Below, in pieces: positions 44,025-52,998 of a stretch of 64,000 bases of DNA (position 1 is its first letter; each line of letters begins with the position of its first letter). The translations under genes were made by a program, and so were the position numbers. The notes beneath the pieces were generated by a model. That model made no database searches, had not been told where the DNA came from, and saw only the letters and a list, made by a program, of their open reading frames with translations. Origin of the DNA: Bacteroides acidifaciens (GTDB lineage Bacteria > Bacteroidota > Bacteroidia > Bacteroidales > Bacteroidaceae); contig NZ_CAEUHO010000001.1 in assembly GCF_903181435.1 (NCBI RefSeq), positions 2,542,001 through 2,606,000 on the forward strand. The letters are read 5' to 3'.

Positions 44025-46526
44025 ATGAATAAATATCTTAAAATCGCAGTAGCTCTATTAGCAGCTTTACCAGCATTTACAGTCGCACAAGTGCGCACTG
44101 AACAGACCTTTGAAAAGGGATGGAAATTTACCCGCGAAGACAACAAGAATTTCAGTCAGAAAGAGTATAATGATGCCAAATGGCAATCTGTTACCGTCCC
44201 GCACGACTGGGCTATCTATGGTCCTTTCAGTATCGACAATGACAAACAGAAAGTGGCTATCACCCAAGATGGTCAGAAGGAAGCAATGGAACACGCAGGA
44301 CGTACAGGCGGACTCCCTTTTGTCGGAGTGGGCTGGTATCGCCTGAATTTTGAGGCTCCTGGATTCTCTTCCGGCAAGAAAGCAACCCTTATCCTTGACG
44401 GTGCCATGAGTCACGCCCGTGTGTATATCAACGGACAAGAAGCGGGTTACTGGCCTTATGGCTATAACTCATTCTGCATCGACGCCACCCCTTACCTGAA
44501 AGCGAACGGGCAAAATACATTAGCCGTCCGTCTGGAAAACGAAAACGAATCTTCACGCTGGTATCCGGGAGCAGGGCTTTACCGGAATGTTCATCTGGTG
44601 ATTAACGAGGACGCCCATATCCCGACATGGGGAACGCAACTGACTACTCCTGTCGTGAAAAAGGAATTCGCCAAAGTAAACTTAAAGACCAGTCTTGAGT
44701 TTCCTTCCGGCAAGTCATTTACCGATTACCGTATCGTGACCGAACTGAAAGCTCCCAACGGAAAAGTAGTAGCCACCAATGAGAAAAAGGGGACTAAGTA
44801 TGACGGAAAAGTCTTTGAACAGAATTTCGTGGTGGATGCTCCTTTGCTTTGGTCGCCCGACTCACCTTCACTCTATTCTGCCGTATCCAAGGTTTATGAA
44901 GGAAATACGCTGAAAGACGAATATACTACACCCTTCGGTATCCGTTCTATCGAAATCATCCCGAACAAAGGATTTTATCTGAATGGAGAACGTACTGTGT
45001 TCAAGGGTGTATGCAATCATCATGATTTAGGTCCTTTGGGTGGCATTGCCAATGAAGCCGGTATCCGTCGGCAGATACGTATATTGAAAGATATGGGTTG
45101 CAACGCCATCCGTACTTCTCACAATATGCCTGCACCGGAATTGATTCGTGCTTGTGACGAGATGGGCATGATGGTAATGGCAGAATCATTTGATGAATGG
45201 AAAGGTGCTAAATTGCAGAATGGTTATCACAAGGTTTTCGATGAATGGGTGGAGAAGGATTTAATAAATCTGCTTCATCAGTTCCGCAACAGTCCCAGTG
45301 TGGTGATGTGGTGTATCGGTAATGAAGTTCCCGACCAGTGGAACGGTGACCGTGGTCCTAAACTCTCCCGCTTCCTGCAAGACATCTGCCATCGTGAAGA
45401 CCCTACACGTCCCGTCACTCAAGGGATGGACGCTCCCGATGCCGTAGTTAATAACAATATGGCTGCCGTGATGGACGTAGCCGGATTTAATTATCGTCCG
45501 CACAAATATCAAGAGAATTACAAGAAAATCCCGCAACAGATTATCCTAGGTAGCGAGACTGCTTCAACGCTCAGTTCACGTGGTGTGTACAAACTGCCTG
45601 TTGCCCGCCGTTCGATGCATAAATATCCCGACCACCAGGCCTCTTCTTATGATGTGGAACACTGCGGATGGTCTAATCTGCCCGAAGATGATTTCATTCA
45701 GCATGAAGACTTGCCGTATTGTATCGGAGAATTCGTATGGACCGGATTCGACTATCTGGGTGAGCCGACGCCTTATTATACGGATTGGCCAAGCCATTCT
45801 TCCTTATTCGGAATCATCGACCTTGCCGGATTGCCGAAAGACCGTTATTATCTCTATCGCAGTCATTGGAACAAGAAAAAAGAAACGCTCCATATCCTGC
45901 CTCATTGGAATTGGGAAGGACACGAAGGGGAAGTAGTACCTGTATTTGTCTATACCAACTATCCGTCTGCCGAACTGTTCATCAACGGCAAGAGCCAGGG
46001 CAAACGCACGAAAGACCTCTCTGTAACAATTGACAACAGTGCCGATTCCGTTTCTATGGCCAACCTTAAACGCCAGCAGCGTTATCGCCTGATGTGGATG
46101 GACACGAAGTACGAACCGGGTACAGTGAAAGTGGTGGCTTATGACAAAGACGGCAAGGCTGTCGCTGAAAAGGAGATTCATACTGCCGGAAAGCCTCATC
46201 ATATCGAACTGACACCGGACCGCGCGCAAATTAAAGCTGACGGAAAAGACTTGTCATTTGTAACAGTCAGAGTAATGGATAAAGATGGGAATCTCTGCCC
46301 GCTAGCAGACAATGTTATCAACTTCAAAGTGAAAGGTGCAGGAACATACCGTGCAGGAGCCAACGGGAATCCTGCTTCACTCGAATCGTTCCAGACACCG
46401 AAAATGAAGGTCTTTAACGGTATGATGACTGCCATCGTTTCTTCTTCCGACAAACCGGGAAAGATTATACTGGAAGCTTCTGGAAAAGGGTTAACGAAAG
46501 GTGTGTTGGAGATTGAAAGTAAATAG
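44025..46526 (+). CDS. GH2 beta-galactosidase-like glycoside hydrolase
   Basis: An 833-residue secreted glycoside hydrolase family 2 enzyme with a signal peptide (1-21, ending in TVAQ). Order: sugar-binding domain (WKFTREDN...VGVGWYRLNFEAP), immunoglobulin-like domain, TIM barrel, then a C-terminal DUF4982-type and Ig-like region. Acid/base Glu434 lies in CIGNEVPDQW and nucleophile Glu511 in LGSETAST. Family members cleave terminal beta-galactosides or related sugars. Own transcription unit; a terminator follows. Confidence 0.93.
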   Translation: MNKYLKIAVALLAALPAFTVAQVRTEQTFEKGWKFTREDNKNFSQKEYNDAKWQSVTVPHDWAIYGPFSIDNDKQKVAITQDGQKEAMEHAGRTGGLPFVGVGWYRLNFEAPGFSSGKKATLILDGAMSHARVYINGQEAGYWPYGYNSFCIDATPYLKANGQNTLAVRLENENESSRWYPGAGLYRNVHLVINEDAHIPTWGTQLTTPVVKKEFAKVNLKTSLEFPSGKSFTDYRIVTELKAPNGKVVATNEKKGTKYDGKVFEQNFVVDAPLLWSPDSPSLYSAVSKVYEGNTLKDEYTTPFGIRSIEIIPNKGFYLNGERTVFKGVCNHHDLGPLGGIANEAGIRRQIRILKDMGCNAIRTSHNMPAPELIRACDEMGMMVMAESFDEWKGAKLQNGYHKVFDEWVEKDLINLLHQFRNSPSVVMWCIGNEVPDQWNGDRGPKLSRFLQDICHREDPTRPVTQGMDAPDAVVNNNMAAVMDVAGFNYRPHKYQENYKKIPQQIILGSETASTLSSRGVYKLPVARRSMHKYPDHQASSYDVEHCGWSNLPEDDFIQHEDLPYCIGEFVWTGFDYLGEPTPYYTDWPSHSSLFGIIDLAGLPKDRYYLYRSHWNKKKETLHILPHWNWEGHEGEVVPVFVYTNYPSAELFINGKSQGKRTKDLSVTIDNSADSVSMANLKRQQRYRLMWMDTKYEPGTVKVVAYDKDGKAVAEKEIHTAGKPHHIELTPDRAQIKADGKDLSFVTVRVMDKDGNLCPLADNVINFKVKGAGTYRAGANGNPASLESFQTPKMKVFNGMMTAIVSSSDKPGKIILEASGKGLTKGVLEIESK

Positions 46527-46547
46527 GAAGTAATGCTCTTATAAAAC

Positions 46548-46593
46548 AAAAAATGGGGTGAAAATCGTAAATACGATCATCACCCCATTTTTT
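46548..46593. terminator. Bidirectional terminator
   Basis: Stem AAAAAATGGGGTGA / TCACCCCATTTTTT with an inner ATCGT/ACGAT hairpin in the loop. It lies between the GH2 gene and the convergent membrane protein gene. Confidence 0.85.
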
Positions 46594-46595
46594 TG

Positions 46596-46961
46596 TCATT
46601 TTCGTTGAAACAAGCGCTCAAACAAAATTATGAACACGTATCCCACTGCATAGCAAACTATATCCGCCCAATCGAACGTAGAGCCCAGAACAACTCTGGC
46701 TACACGATTCGTTATGCCTAAAATCTCCACTAATTGGAAATACTGCATCACTTCCACAAAACAAGCAAATAGAAATACATAGAACGGCATTCGTGGAATA
46801 CCTGTCGGCAGAAATATTCTCACAAAACTATATACCAGCACAACGACCAATACATCTCCGATGTAAGGACGAACAAAATTATCACGTACATACAATGCTA
46901 TCAGCACTTCTATGCAAAAGATAACCAAAAAGCTGATTATATAAAATATTCTTTTCTTCAT
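46596..46961 (-). CDS. DUF2809-like small membrane protein
   Basis: A 121-residue integral membrane protein with about four hydrophobic segments (6-23, 33-50, 58-75, 98-116). The middle motif FVEVMQYFQLVEILG and the VLGSTFDWADIVCYAVG segment match what I remember of DUF2809. Function unknown. Starts with ATG at 46961. Confidence 0.82.
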   Translation of the reverse strand: MKKRIFYIISFLVIFCIEVLIALYVRDNFVRPYIGDVLVVVLVYSFVRIFLPTGIPRMPFYVFLFACFVEVMQYFQLVEILGITNRVARVVLGSTFDWADIVCYAVGYVFIILFERLFQRK

Positions 46962-47115
46962 TATTCACTCAATCACAGGGTTCGATATTCATTTGAGTGT
47001 GCAAATATACGATAAAATAGAACGGATACATTCAAATATTACTAAACTTGAAGAGGATTACAATCTTTTCTTATTGGAGAAGCCATAATTAGGAAAGGTT
47101 GCCTTATGGTGATTT

Positions 47116-47889
47116 TCACCGCTGCTTCTCAGTCAAATACTTCCAGTAACGCACAGGCATATCCTGTCTGTGTTTTCTCGGATTAATGCGTTCTTTTATA
47201 CAAATCGCCTTGAAATAGGTTTTCCAAAGTTGTTGGAAGAGTTTTTCGTCTTTATCCATGAGGCTTTCATCCAGCATCCCCGTTATCAGGTGGGATTCCC
47301 GACTGTCATCATCAAAAGAAATCGTAGTCACTTCCTGTAAGTTGTAATAAAAGCCATAGCGACGTTTCATATCATAGATAATCCACTTTTGGTCGGCAAA
47401 GCGGTCTTTAAAGTGATGGACGGTAAGCGGCAACGCATTAAATTGCGGTTCGAAAGCAGCGAAGAATGTGCCGTCCGCAGCCTTCTGAAAACGGACAAAC
47501 TGCATTAAATGTACACGTTCGCCATCCACCTTTTTCCAGATTTGTGCCAGTTGAAGTACATCCGGGTCGGCAAAATTGGTTTCAATGGAACGAGGAGAAT
47601 CAATCGCCTTGCGGATATATCGAAAAATAAGCATTCCCACTTCCGGCAGTTCCGACAACCAACTTTGAGTGAGACAACCCAGTGCCGAAGATGAAACCTT
47701 TTTCTGCAGACCGCGCCATACACGGGCGGCTTTCTCCTCATCAGTAACCACCGTATGCAATTCATCATAAAACAAAGGCAAAGCATCCCCTTCCGACAAG
47801 AGTTCGTCGGGAAAAGTCTTGCGGAAATAAGCGTCGAAGACAGCTGTCAGCAGACCATCAAAAGTTTTATCGTAGATATAGATATTCAT
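47116..47889 (-). CDS. TIGR03915-type DNA metabolism protein
   Basis: A 257-residue protein of the kind that always follows a radical-SAM partner (TIGR03916) in Bacteroidales and other bacteria; the pair is assigned putative DNA modification or repair. Landmarks: IYDKTFDGLLTAVFDAY at the N-terminus, DVLQLAQIWKKVDGERVHLMQFVRFQ, then DQKWIIYDMKRRYGFYY. Its C-terminal half may have a DUF4130/UDG-like fold. The gene overlaps the radical-SAM gene by ATGA (47886-47889). Substrate unknown. Confidence 0.85.
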   Translation of the reverse strand: MNIYIYDKTFDGLLTAVFDAYFRKTFPDELLSEGDALPLFYDELHTVVTDEEKAARVWRGLQKKVSSSALGCLTQSWLSELPEVGMLIFRYIRKAIDSPRSIETNFADPDVLQLAQIWKKVDGERVHLMQFVRFQKAADGTFFAAFEPQFNALPLTVHHFKDRFADQKWIIYDMKRRYGFYYNLQEVTTISFDDDSRESHLITGMLDESLMDKDEKLFQQLWKTYFKAICIKERINPRKHRQDMPVRYWKYLTEKQR

Positions 47890-49154
47890 TCTCCAAAGTC
47901 AAGTACCAACTGGCGTTCGTCCACTTTCTTTTTAGATTTCGGCAACAATAAAGTACGTACCCGTTGCGGGGAAAGCTCGTTCACTGTCTGCATTTGAAGA
48001 GGAAGTTCCTTGCAAGTAATGAAGTATTGCGCTTTTTTCATCACTACTCCTATCTTTTTCAATTCATAAAAGCCCAGTCGGGAGAAGCGCCGGGAAGCGA
48101 CAATCAGCTTCGCCGATTTTACACCGATGCCCGGCACACGGAGAAGCATTTCGTAATCCGCTTTATTGATGTCGACCGGGAAATGTTCGGGATGGCGCAA
48201 TGCCCAAGAGAGTTTCGGGTCTATTTCGAGGTCAAGGTCCGGGTAAGAGTCGTCTACTATTTCATCTACTTTGAATTGATAGAAACGTAACAGCCAGTCA
48301 GCCTGATAAAGCCGGTTTTCGCGTACTAAAGGTGGTTGTTTCAAGGCCGGAAGGCGCTTGTCGTAGGTATTTACGGAGACATAGCCGGAATAGTAGACAC
48401 GCTTCATCGTGGGACGGTTGTAGAGTGCTGACGAAAGGAAAAGAATGTCCTTATCCGATTCGGATGTGGCACCGACGATAACCTGCGTACTCTGTCCGGC
48501 AGGTGCGAAGCGCGGAGCGTGACGGAACTTCTGCCGTTCTTCCTTGCTCTCCAATACGCCTTGCTGGATATATTTCATCGGGGCAAAGACGCTTTTATGG
48601 TCTTTTTCCGGCGCAAGCAGTTTCAGGTTCTCTTCTTTGGGAATTTCTACGTTGACGCTGAGACGGTCGGCATACAGTCCGGCCTCATTCACCAGTTCGC
48701 GGCTGGCGCCAGGGATGCTCTTCAGATGGATGTATCCGTTGAAGCAATGTACCTGCCGCAGGTCTTTGGCAACACGCACAAGGCGCTCCATCGTATAGTC
48801 GGGGTTGCGGACTACGCCGGAACTGAGAAACAGACCTTCTATATAGTTACGACGATAAAACTCCATCGTCAATTCCACCAATTCAGATACCGAAAAGGTG
48901 GCGCGCGGAAGGTCGTTGCTACGTCTGTTGATGCAGTAGGCGCAATCGTAGATACAGTAATTGGTAAGCATGATTTTCAGCAGTGATATGCACCGCCCGT
49001 CCTCGGCAAAACTATGGCATATCCCCCATCCCCCCACAGTATTGCCCAGCATCCCCGATTTATTGGAGCGCACTGTGCCACTGGAAGAACAGGAAACATC
49101 GTACTTTGCAGATTCCGCAAGTATCTTCAGTTTAGCCAAGACATTTTCGTTCAT
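47886..49154 (-). CDS. Radical-SAM DNA-modification/repair protein (TIGR03916-type)
   Basis: A 422-residue radical SAM protein with the 4Fe-4S motif CIYDCAYC (C67, C71, C74). The TIM-barrel part is followed by a helix-hairpin-helix motif LLRVPGIGVKSAKLIVASRR in the last third, typical of DNA binding. Paired with the downstream TIGR03915-type gene through a 4-bp overlap. Family assignment and the repair role are from the known pair; chemistry not characterised. Confidence 0.9.
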   Translation of the reverse strand: MNENVLAKLKILAESAKYDVSCSSSGTVRSNKSGMLGNTVGGWGICHSFAEDGRCISLLKIMLTNYCIYDCAYCINRRSNDLPRATFSVSELVELTMEFYRRNYIEGLFLSSGVVRNPDYTMERLVRVAKDLRQVHCFNGYIHLKSIPGASRELVNEAGLYADRLSVNVEIPKEENLKLLAPEKDHKSVFAPMKYIQQGVLESKEERQKFRHAPRFAPAGQSTQVIVGATSESDKDILFLSSALYNRPTMKRVYYSGYVSVNTYDKRLPALKQPPLVRENRLYQADWLLRFYQFKVDEIVDDSYPDLDLEIDPKLSWALRHPEHFPVDINKADYEMLLRVPGIGVKSAKLIVASRRFSRLGFYELKKIGVVMKKAQYFITCKELPLQMQTVNELSPQRVRTLLLPKSKKKVDERQLVLDFGE

Positions 49155-49252
49155 AAATTCCCAATCTGATTATTTCCGCAAATATACGATTAAATTTGAT
49201 TTAGGTATCCACTTTCAAATCTTCCATTAAAAAAGATATTGCCAGTACAGAA

Positions 49253-49285
49253 AGAGGGTCTGTCGCTTATTGCAACAGACCCTCT
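49253..49285. terminator. Terminator hairpin
   Basis: 11-bp stem AGAGGGTCTGT / ACAGACCCTCT with an 11-nt loop, between the radical-SAM gene promoter and the histone-like gene end. Confidence 0.7.
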
Positions 49286-49318
49286 CCTTTTTCCTGTATC
49301 TTAGTAGTCTTCTGACTA

Positions 49319-49495
49319 TTACTGTTTAGCAGCTTCCAAAGATGCTTTACGGAATTCTTTCATTGCTTTTTCGATTTCCAAAGAAGCTTTACGAGCACGA
49401 GTTCCTGCTGCTTTGTTACCGTTTTCAATCTGAGCGTTAGCATCTTTAGAGAAGTCAGCATAAAGAGCTGCTACTTTTTCTACCAATTCTTTCAT
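49319..49495 (-). CDS. Histone H1-like small basic protein
   Basis: A 58-residue protein, read here directly: MKELVEKVAALYADFSKDA, then NKAAGTRARKASLEIEKAM and KEFRKASLEAAKQ. Alanine- and lysine-rich repeats and helical character match the Hc1/histone-H1-like nucleoid proteins of Bacteroidales. It is flanked by a downstream hairpin (49253-49285) and is expected to be strongly expressed. The single clear reading frame with an ATG makes it a likely gene despite its size. Confidence 0.85.
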   Translation of the reverse strand: MKELVEKVAALYADFSKDANAQIENGNKAAGTRARKASLEIEKAMKEFRKASLEAAKQ

Positions 49496-49629
49496 AATCC
49501 TTTTATTTTTTCGTTAATAATGTGCCGCAAAAATACACTGTTTCCCGAAATAAACGCATAAAAACAATATTTTTTTTGAAATATTCTTCGAAAATTATGC
49601 AAAAAAAAAGCTTTTCACCTTGTTTTATC

Positions 49630-49637
49630 TACCTTTG
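49630..49637 (+). promoter_or_regulatory. -7 box TACCTTTG close to the start codon
   Basis: TAnnTTTG box only 5 bp before the ATG at 49643. If used, the transcript would be nearly leaderless. No clear -33 element. Confidence 0.5.
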
Positions 49638-49642
49638 CAGCC

Positions 49643-50290
49643 ATGAAACTGCTTACAGATACCGATTATATACATGCACTGATTGCTGAGGGTGAGCATC
49701 AACAACAGGATTTTAAGTTCGAAATTTCCGACGCACGCAAAATAGCCAAGACTCTCTCCGCTTTTGCCAATACCGACGGGGGACGATTACTTATCGGCGT
49801 AAAAGACAACGGAAAAATAGCAGGAGTACGCTCCGAAGAAGAGAGATATATGATTGAAGCCGCCGCGCAACTTTACTGTGTGCCAGAAGTGGAATACACA
49901 CTAAAAACATATATAGTAGAAGGACGACAGGTTTTAGTGGCTACCATCGAAGAAACTCCGCACAAACCGGTGTATGCCAAAGATGAAACGGGCAAACCTC
50001 TCGCCTATCTCCGCATCAAAGACGAGAATATACTGGCAACTCCCATACATCTCCGTGTATGGCAACAAAGCGACAGCCCGCGGGGAGAACTTATCCGATA
50101 CACTGAACGGGAACAGCTTTTACTGGAACAACTGGAACAGGGAGCATTACTCTCACTCAACCGCTATTGCCGTCAGACAGGAGTTTCACGCCGCGCTGCT
50201 GAACATCTGCTTGCCAAATTTGTTCGTTATGATATTGTAGAACCTGTATTCGAAAATCACAAATTCTACTTCCGGATAAAGAACGAATAA
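49643..50290 (+). CDS. AlbA_2 (Schlafen AAA_4-like) DNA-binding domain protein
   Basis: A 215-residue protein with the AlbA_2 domain in residues 10-120 (QQDFKFEISDARKIAKTLSAF, ANTDGGRLLIGVKDNGKIAG, SEEERYMIEAA). A winged-helix-like region follows (TEREQLLLEQLEQGALLSLNRYCRQTGVSRRAAEHLLA). The family often includes transcription factors with a Schlafen-like fold. Starts with ATG at 49643, immediately behind a -7 box. Confidence 0.85.
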   Translation: MKLLTDTDYIHALIAEGEHQQQDFKFEISDARKIAKTLSAFANTDGGRLLIGVKDNGKIAGVRSEEERYMIEAAAQLYCVPEVEYTLKTYIVEGRQVLVATIEETPHKPVYAKDETGKPLAYLRIKDENILATPIHLRVWQQSDSPRGELIRYTEREQLLLEQLEQGALLSLNRYCRQTGVSRRAAEHLLAKFVRYDIVEPVFENHKFYFRIKNE

Positions 50291-50365
50291 TCACATATAA
50301 TAAAAAGAGACAATGCCGGACATCGAAAAGGACTTGGAATGTTGGTGAAACCCGCTGTTTTTTTG

Positions 50366-50373
50366 TACCTTTG
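50366..50373 (+). promoter_or_regulatory. -7 box TACCTTTG
   Basis: TAnnTTTG match about 88 bp before the ATG at 50461, with a TTGG at 50342-50345 as possible -33. Confidence 0.5.
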
Positions 50374-50460
50374 CGGGCAGATTGCCAATGGATAGTTATG
50401 CGACATAGCTTCCACGCACTCCAATAGTAAATTGTAAATAATAAAATTGTAAATATAACA

Positions 50461-51093
50461 ATGGGCTTATTTGGTTTATTCAAGAAGAAATCCGATGAAA
50501 CGAAAGTCGGCAATGTAGAAGATTTCATATCTCTGACCCGGGTTTATTTCCAGTCAGTTATCGCCACCAATCTTGGTATCACAAATATCCGCTTCTTGCC
50601 GGATGTAGCTAATTTTAAACGTTTGTTTAAAGTGCCTACACAGAATGGCAAATTGGGACTGGCGGAGAAATCAGCTTCACGCAAGATGCTGATGCAGGAT
50701 TACGGGCTGAACGAGAGTTTCTTCAAAGAAATTGACGCTTCGGTGAAACGTAATTGCCGCACACAGAATGATATCCAGTCTTATTTGTTCATGTACCAGG
50801 GATTTTCCAATGACTTGATGATGTTGATGGGAAACTTGATGCAGTGGAAGTTCCGTATGCCGTCTATTTTCAAGAAGGCTCTTTATGGAATGACGCAGAA
50901 GACGGTTCATGATGTATGCACGAAGACGGTATGGAAGGCAGATGACGTGCACAAAACAGCTGCGGCTGTTCGTCAGTATAAGGAGCGTTTGGGATACTCG
51001 GAACAGTGGATGACGGATTATGTGTATAATATCGTCCTACTGGCTAAAAAAGAGCAGAAACGCAAGGATGACGACACAGAAACGAAAAAATAA
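50461..51093 (+). CDS. Hypothetical conserved Bacteroidales protein
   Basis: A 210-residue protein starting MGLFGLFKKKSDETK, with no recognised domain; helical throughout with a methionine-rich stretch (MYQGFSNDLMMLMGNLMQWKF) and a lysine-rich C-terminus. The short hydrophobic N-terminus is not a signal peptide. Own promoter and terminator give a monocistronic unit. Function unknown. Confidence 0.75.
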   Translation: MGLFGLFKKKSDETKVGNVEDFISLTRVYFQSVIATNLGITNIRFLPDVANFKRLFKVPTQNGKLGLAEKSASRKMLMQDYGLNESFFKEIDASVKRNCRTQNDIQSYLFMYQGFSNDLMMLMGNLMQWKFRMPSIFKKALYGMTQKTVHDVCTKTVWKADDVHKTAAAVRQYKERLGYSEQWMTDYVYNIVLLAKKEQKRKDDDTETKK

Positions 51094-51135
51094 GTGGTCG
51101 CAAGTGTTAGAAAATCGTAAAGATTGACACGATAG

Positions 51136-51168
51136 AAAAAGCAGGGGTTTTGAACCTCTGCTTTTTTT
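51136..51168 (+). terminator. Terminator after the 50461-51093 gene
   Basis: Stem AGCAGGGGTT / AACCTCTGCT with a poly-T tail and a matching poly-A on the left side. Confidence 0.85.
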
Positions 51169-51298
51169 GTTGTCTTTATAGGCTCTATGAAAACTGACAT
51201 ACCATCTTTATTATTAATCAACAAAAAGAAATGGATTGCTTATGAAACAAAAGAAAATAGAATCATTATTTTTGCAAGAAATTAAATAACGCATAAAA

Positions 51299-51877
51299 AT
51301 GGAAATCGAAAAACATCCGTTAGCACCGTTTCTCCCAGCGAAAGCACAACTACTTATGCTGGGAAGTTTTCCACCGCAGAAGAAACGCTGGTCGATGGAC
51401 TTCTACTACCCGAACCTGAACAATGACATGTGGCGGATTTTCGGTGTTTTATTCTTCAATAACAAAGAGCACTTTCTAAATTCGACACGAAAAGCGTTCG
51501 TTCGCGAACGGATTATAGACTTTTTGAACGAAAAAGGGATTGCACTGTTCGATACGGCTTCTTCTATTCGCAGATTGCAGGATAATGCTTCGGACAAGTT
51601 TCTGGAAGTGGTGGAAGCCACCGACGTAGCAGCATTACTTCGTCAGCTTCCCGAATGTAAGGCAATCGTCACCACGGGGCAAAAAGCTACAGATACGCTC
51701 CGGCAGCAGTTCGATGTGGAAGAACCGAAAGTGGGCGATTACGCAGAATTCGTTTTTGAAGGACGGGCTATGAGGTTATACCGTATGCCTTCTTCCTCGC
51801 GGGCCTACCCGCTGGCATTGGATAAGAAAGCGGCGGCTTATCGGATAATGTATCAAGATTTACAGATACTTTCATAA
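51299..51877 (+). CDS. Uracil-DNA-glycosylase-fold protein
   Basis: A 192-residue protein of the UDG superfamily. Motif A-like LMLGSFPPQKKRWSMDFYYPNLNNDMWRIFG at about 19-49 and a final RMPSSSRAYP resemble the DUF-type UDG members, in which the catalytic loop differs from classical UDG. Base-excision repair is inferred. ATG start. Confidence 0.8.
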   Translation: MEIEKHPLAPFLPAKAQLLMLGSFPPQKKRWSMDFYYPNLNNDMWRIFGVLFFNNKEHFLNSTRKAFVRERIIDFLNEKGIALFDTASSIRRLQDNASDKFLEVVEATDVAALLRQLPECKAIVTTGQKATDTLRQQFDVEEPKVGDYAEFVFEGRAMRLYRMPSSSRAYPLALDKKAAAYRIMYQDLQILS

Positions 51878-51916
51878 AAAAATAAGTATATAATAATCAT
51901 TTAATAATAATTGCGT

Positions 51917-52270
51917 ATGACACCTTTATTTTTGCAATACCCGGCATGCAGTACCTGTCAGAAAGCCAAGAAGTGGTTAACAGAAAATAACATTGAGTTT
52001 ACAAACCGATTAATTGTAGAAGAAAATCCTACGGTTGAAGAGCTAAAAACATGGATTCCACGCAGCGGTCTGCCTATAAAGAAATTCTTCAACACTAGCG
52101 GATTAGTTTATAAAGAGTTGAAACTGAGCGAGAAGCTACCAGGTATGAGTGAAGAAGAACAAATAGCGCTGCTGGCAACAAACGGTAAATTGGTGAAACG
52201 CCCATTAGTAGTGGCAGACAGCTTTGTCCTGGTCGGCTTTAAGCCCGATGAGTGGGAAAAATTAAAATAA
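51917..52270 (+). CDS. ArsC/Spx-like arsenate reductase family protein
   Basis: A thioredoxin-fold protein of 117 residues with the redox motif CSTC (C11, C14) and the RPLVV segment in which the arginine is conserved. Family members reduce arsenate or act like Spx/MgsR regulators. ATG 51917 is preferred over TTG 51911. Followed by tRNA-Trp. Confidence 0.85.
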   Translation: MTPLFLQYPACSTCQKAKKWLTENNIEFTNRLIVEENPTVEELKTWIPRSGLPIKKFFNTSGLVYKELKLSEKLPGMSEEEQIALLATNGKLVKRPLVVADSFVLVGFKPDEWEKLK

Positions 52271-52293
52271 TTCAAAACTTATTTACCCGATTA

Positions 52294-52324
52294 TTTGGAG
52301 ATTCAAAAGTTTGTACTACCTTTG
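52294..52324 (+). promoter_or_regulatory. Promoter of the tRNA-Trp gene
   Basis: TTTG (52294-52297), 19-bp spacer, TACCTTTG (52317-52324): a full Bacteroides promoter 11 bp upstream of the tRNA. Confidence 0.75.
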
Positions 52325-52335
52325 CAGCCACAAAT

Positions 52336-52408
52336 ACGGGAGTAGCTCAGTTGGTAGAGCACCGGTCTCCAAAACCGGGTGTCGGGAGTTCGAGCCTCTC
52401 CTCCCGTG
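52336..52408 (+). tRNA. trnW: tRNA-Trp (CCA)
   Basis: A 73-nt cloverleaf: acceptor ACGGGAG / CTCCCGT plus discriminator G, D-loop AGTTGGTAGA, anticodon stem CCGGT / ACCGG with loop CTCCAAA (anticodon CCA), and T-arm with GTTCGAG. No 3' CCA is encoded. A terminator hairpin follows. Confidence 0.95.
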
Positions 52409-52410
52409 CG

Positions 52411-52457
52411 AAAAAAAAGCCGCAGGTAATCGTTGATTTTCTGTGGCTTTTTTTTTC
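52411..52457 (+). terminator. Terminator after tRNA-Trp
   Basis: GCCGCAG / CTGTGGC stem flanked by A8 and T9 runs directly behind the tRNA. Confidence 0.85.
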
Positions 52458-52840
52458 TATAAAAATCAAGTCTATCCAATTTATTCACATAAGGAGGACT
52501 CAGGTCTCAGTCTGAAAATTTGGGGGATTTGATTCAGGGCAATCACATCCTTAAAAAAAGATTCATTCCGGTGCGGGGATGAATCAAAGCAGTACTGAAG
52601 TAAGCCGAACCATGTACTTGACTTACTCAAGTCTCCTATATCATTTCATTGAATGTAGTACTTGTTGCAGCCAAGTCTCCTACTTGTTACAACTAAATCT
52701 CCTACCAAATATAAAAAGTAAAAACCGCCTTCAGCTTTCAGTTCTTCAAAAAATCCCCTTTTCATCGGTGTTTTTGGCTGAAGTCACCCCTGAATGCAAA
52801 AGTGTATAACTTAACCACGTGCCACCCACTTTTACCCGGG

Positions 52841-52924
52841 TGATGAATCTATATACCCCGCGTGGTGGGCATATAGATCCAGTACGGTGAGTATATATAC
52901 CTACCACGATGAATATATAGCTCT
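52841..52924. repeat. Four degenerate ~22-bp direct repeats
   Basis: Units of the form (G)GTGRRTATATANRCC begin at about 52841, 52864, 52886 and 52908. They are rich in TATATA and CCACG. Confidence 0.55.
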
Positions 52925-52959
52925 ACTGTCAAGTCTGAAAAAGCTGAATGCGCTGAAAG

Positions 52960-52998
52960 CACTCCCCCCTGGCTACAACCTATTCTCGCAGGGGGTGT
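52960..52998 (+). terminator. Terminator-like hairpin within the MITE-like element
   Basis: CACTCCCCC / GGGGGTG stem with a 22-nt loop, followed by seven T. It might end an unrecognised small transcript. Confidence 0.55.
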
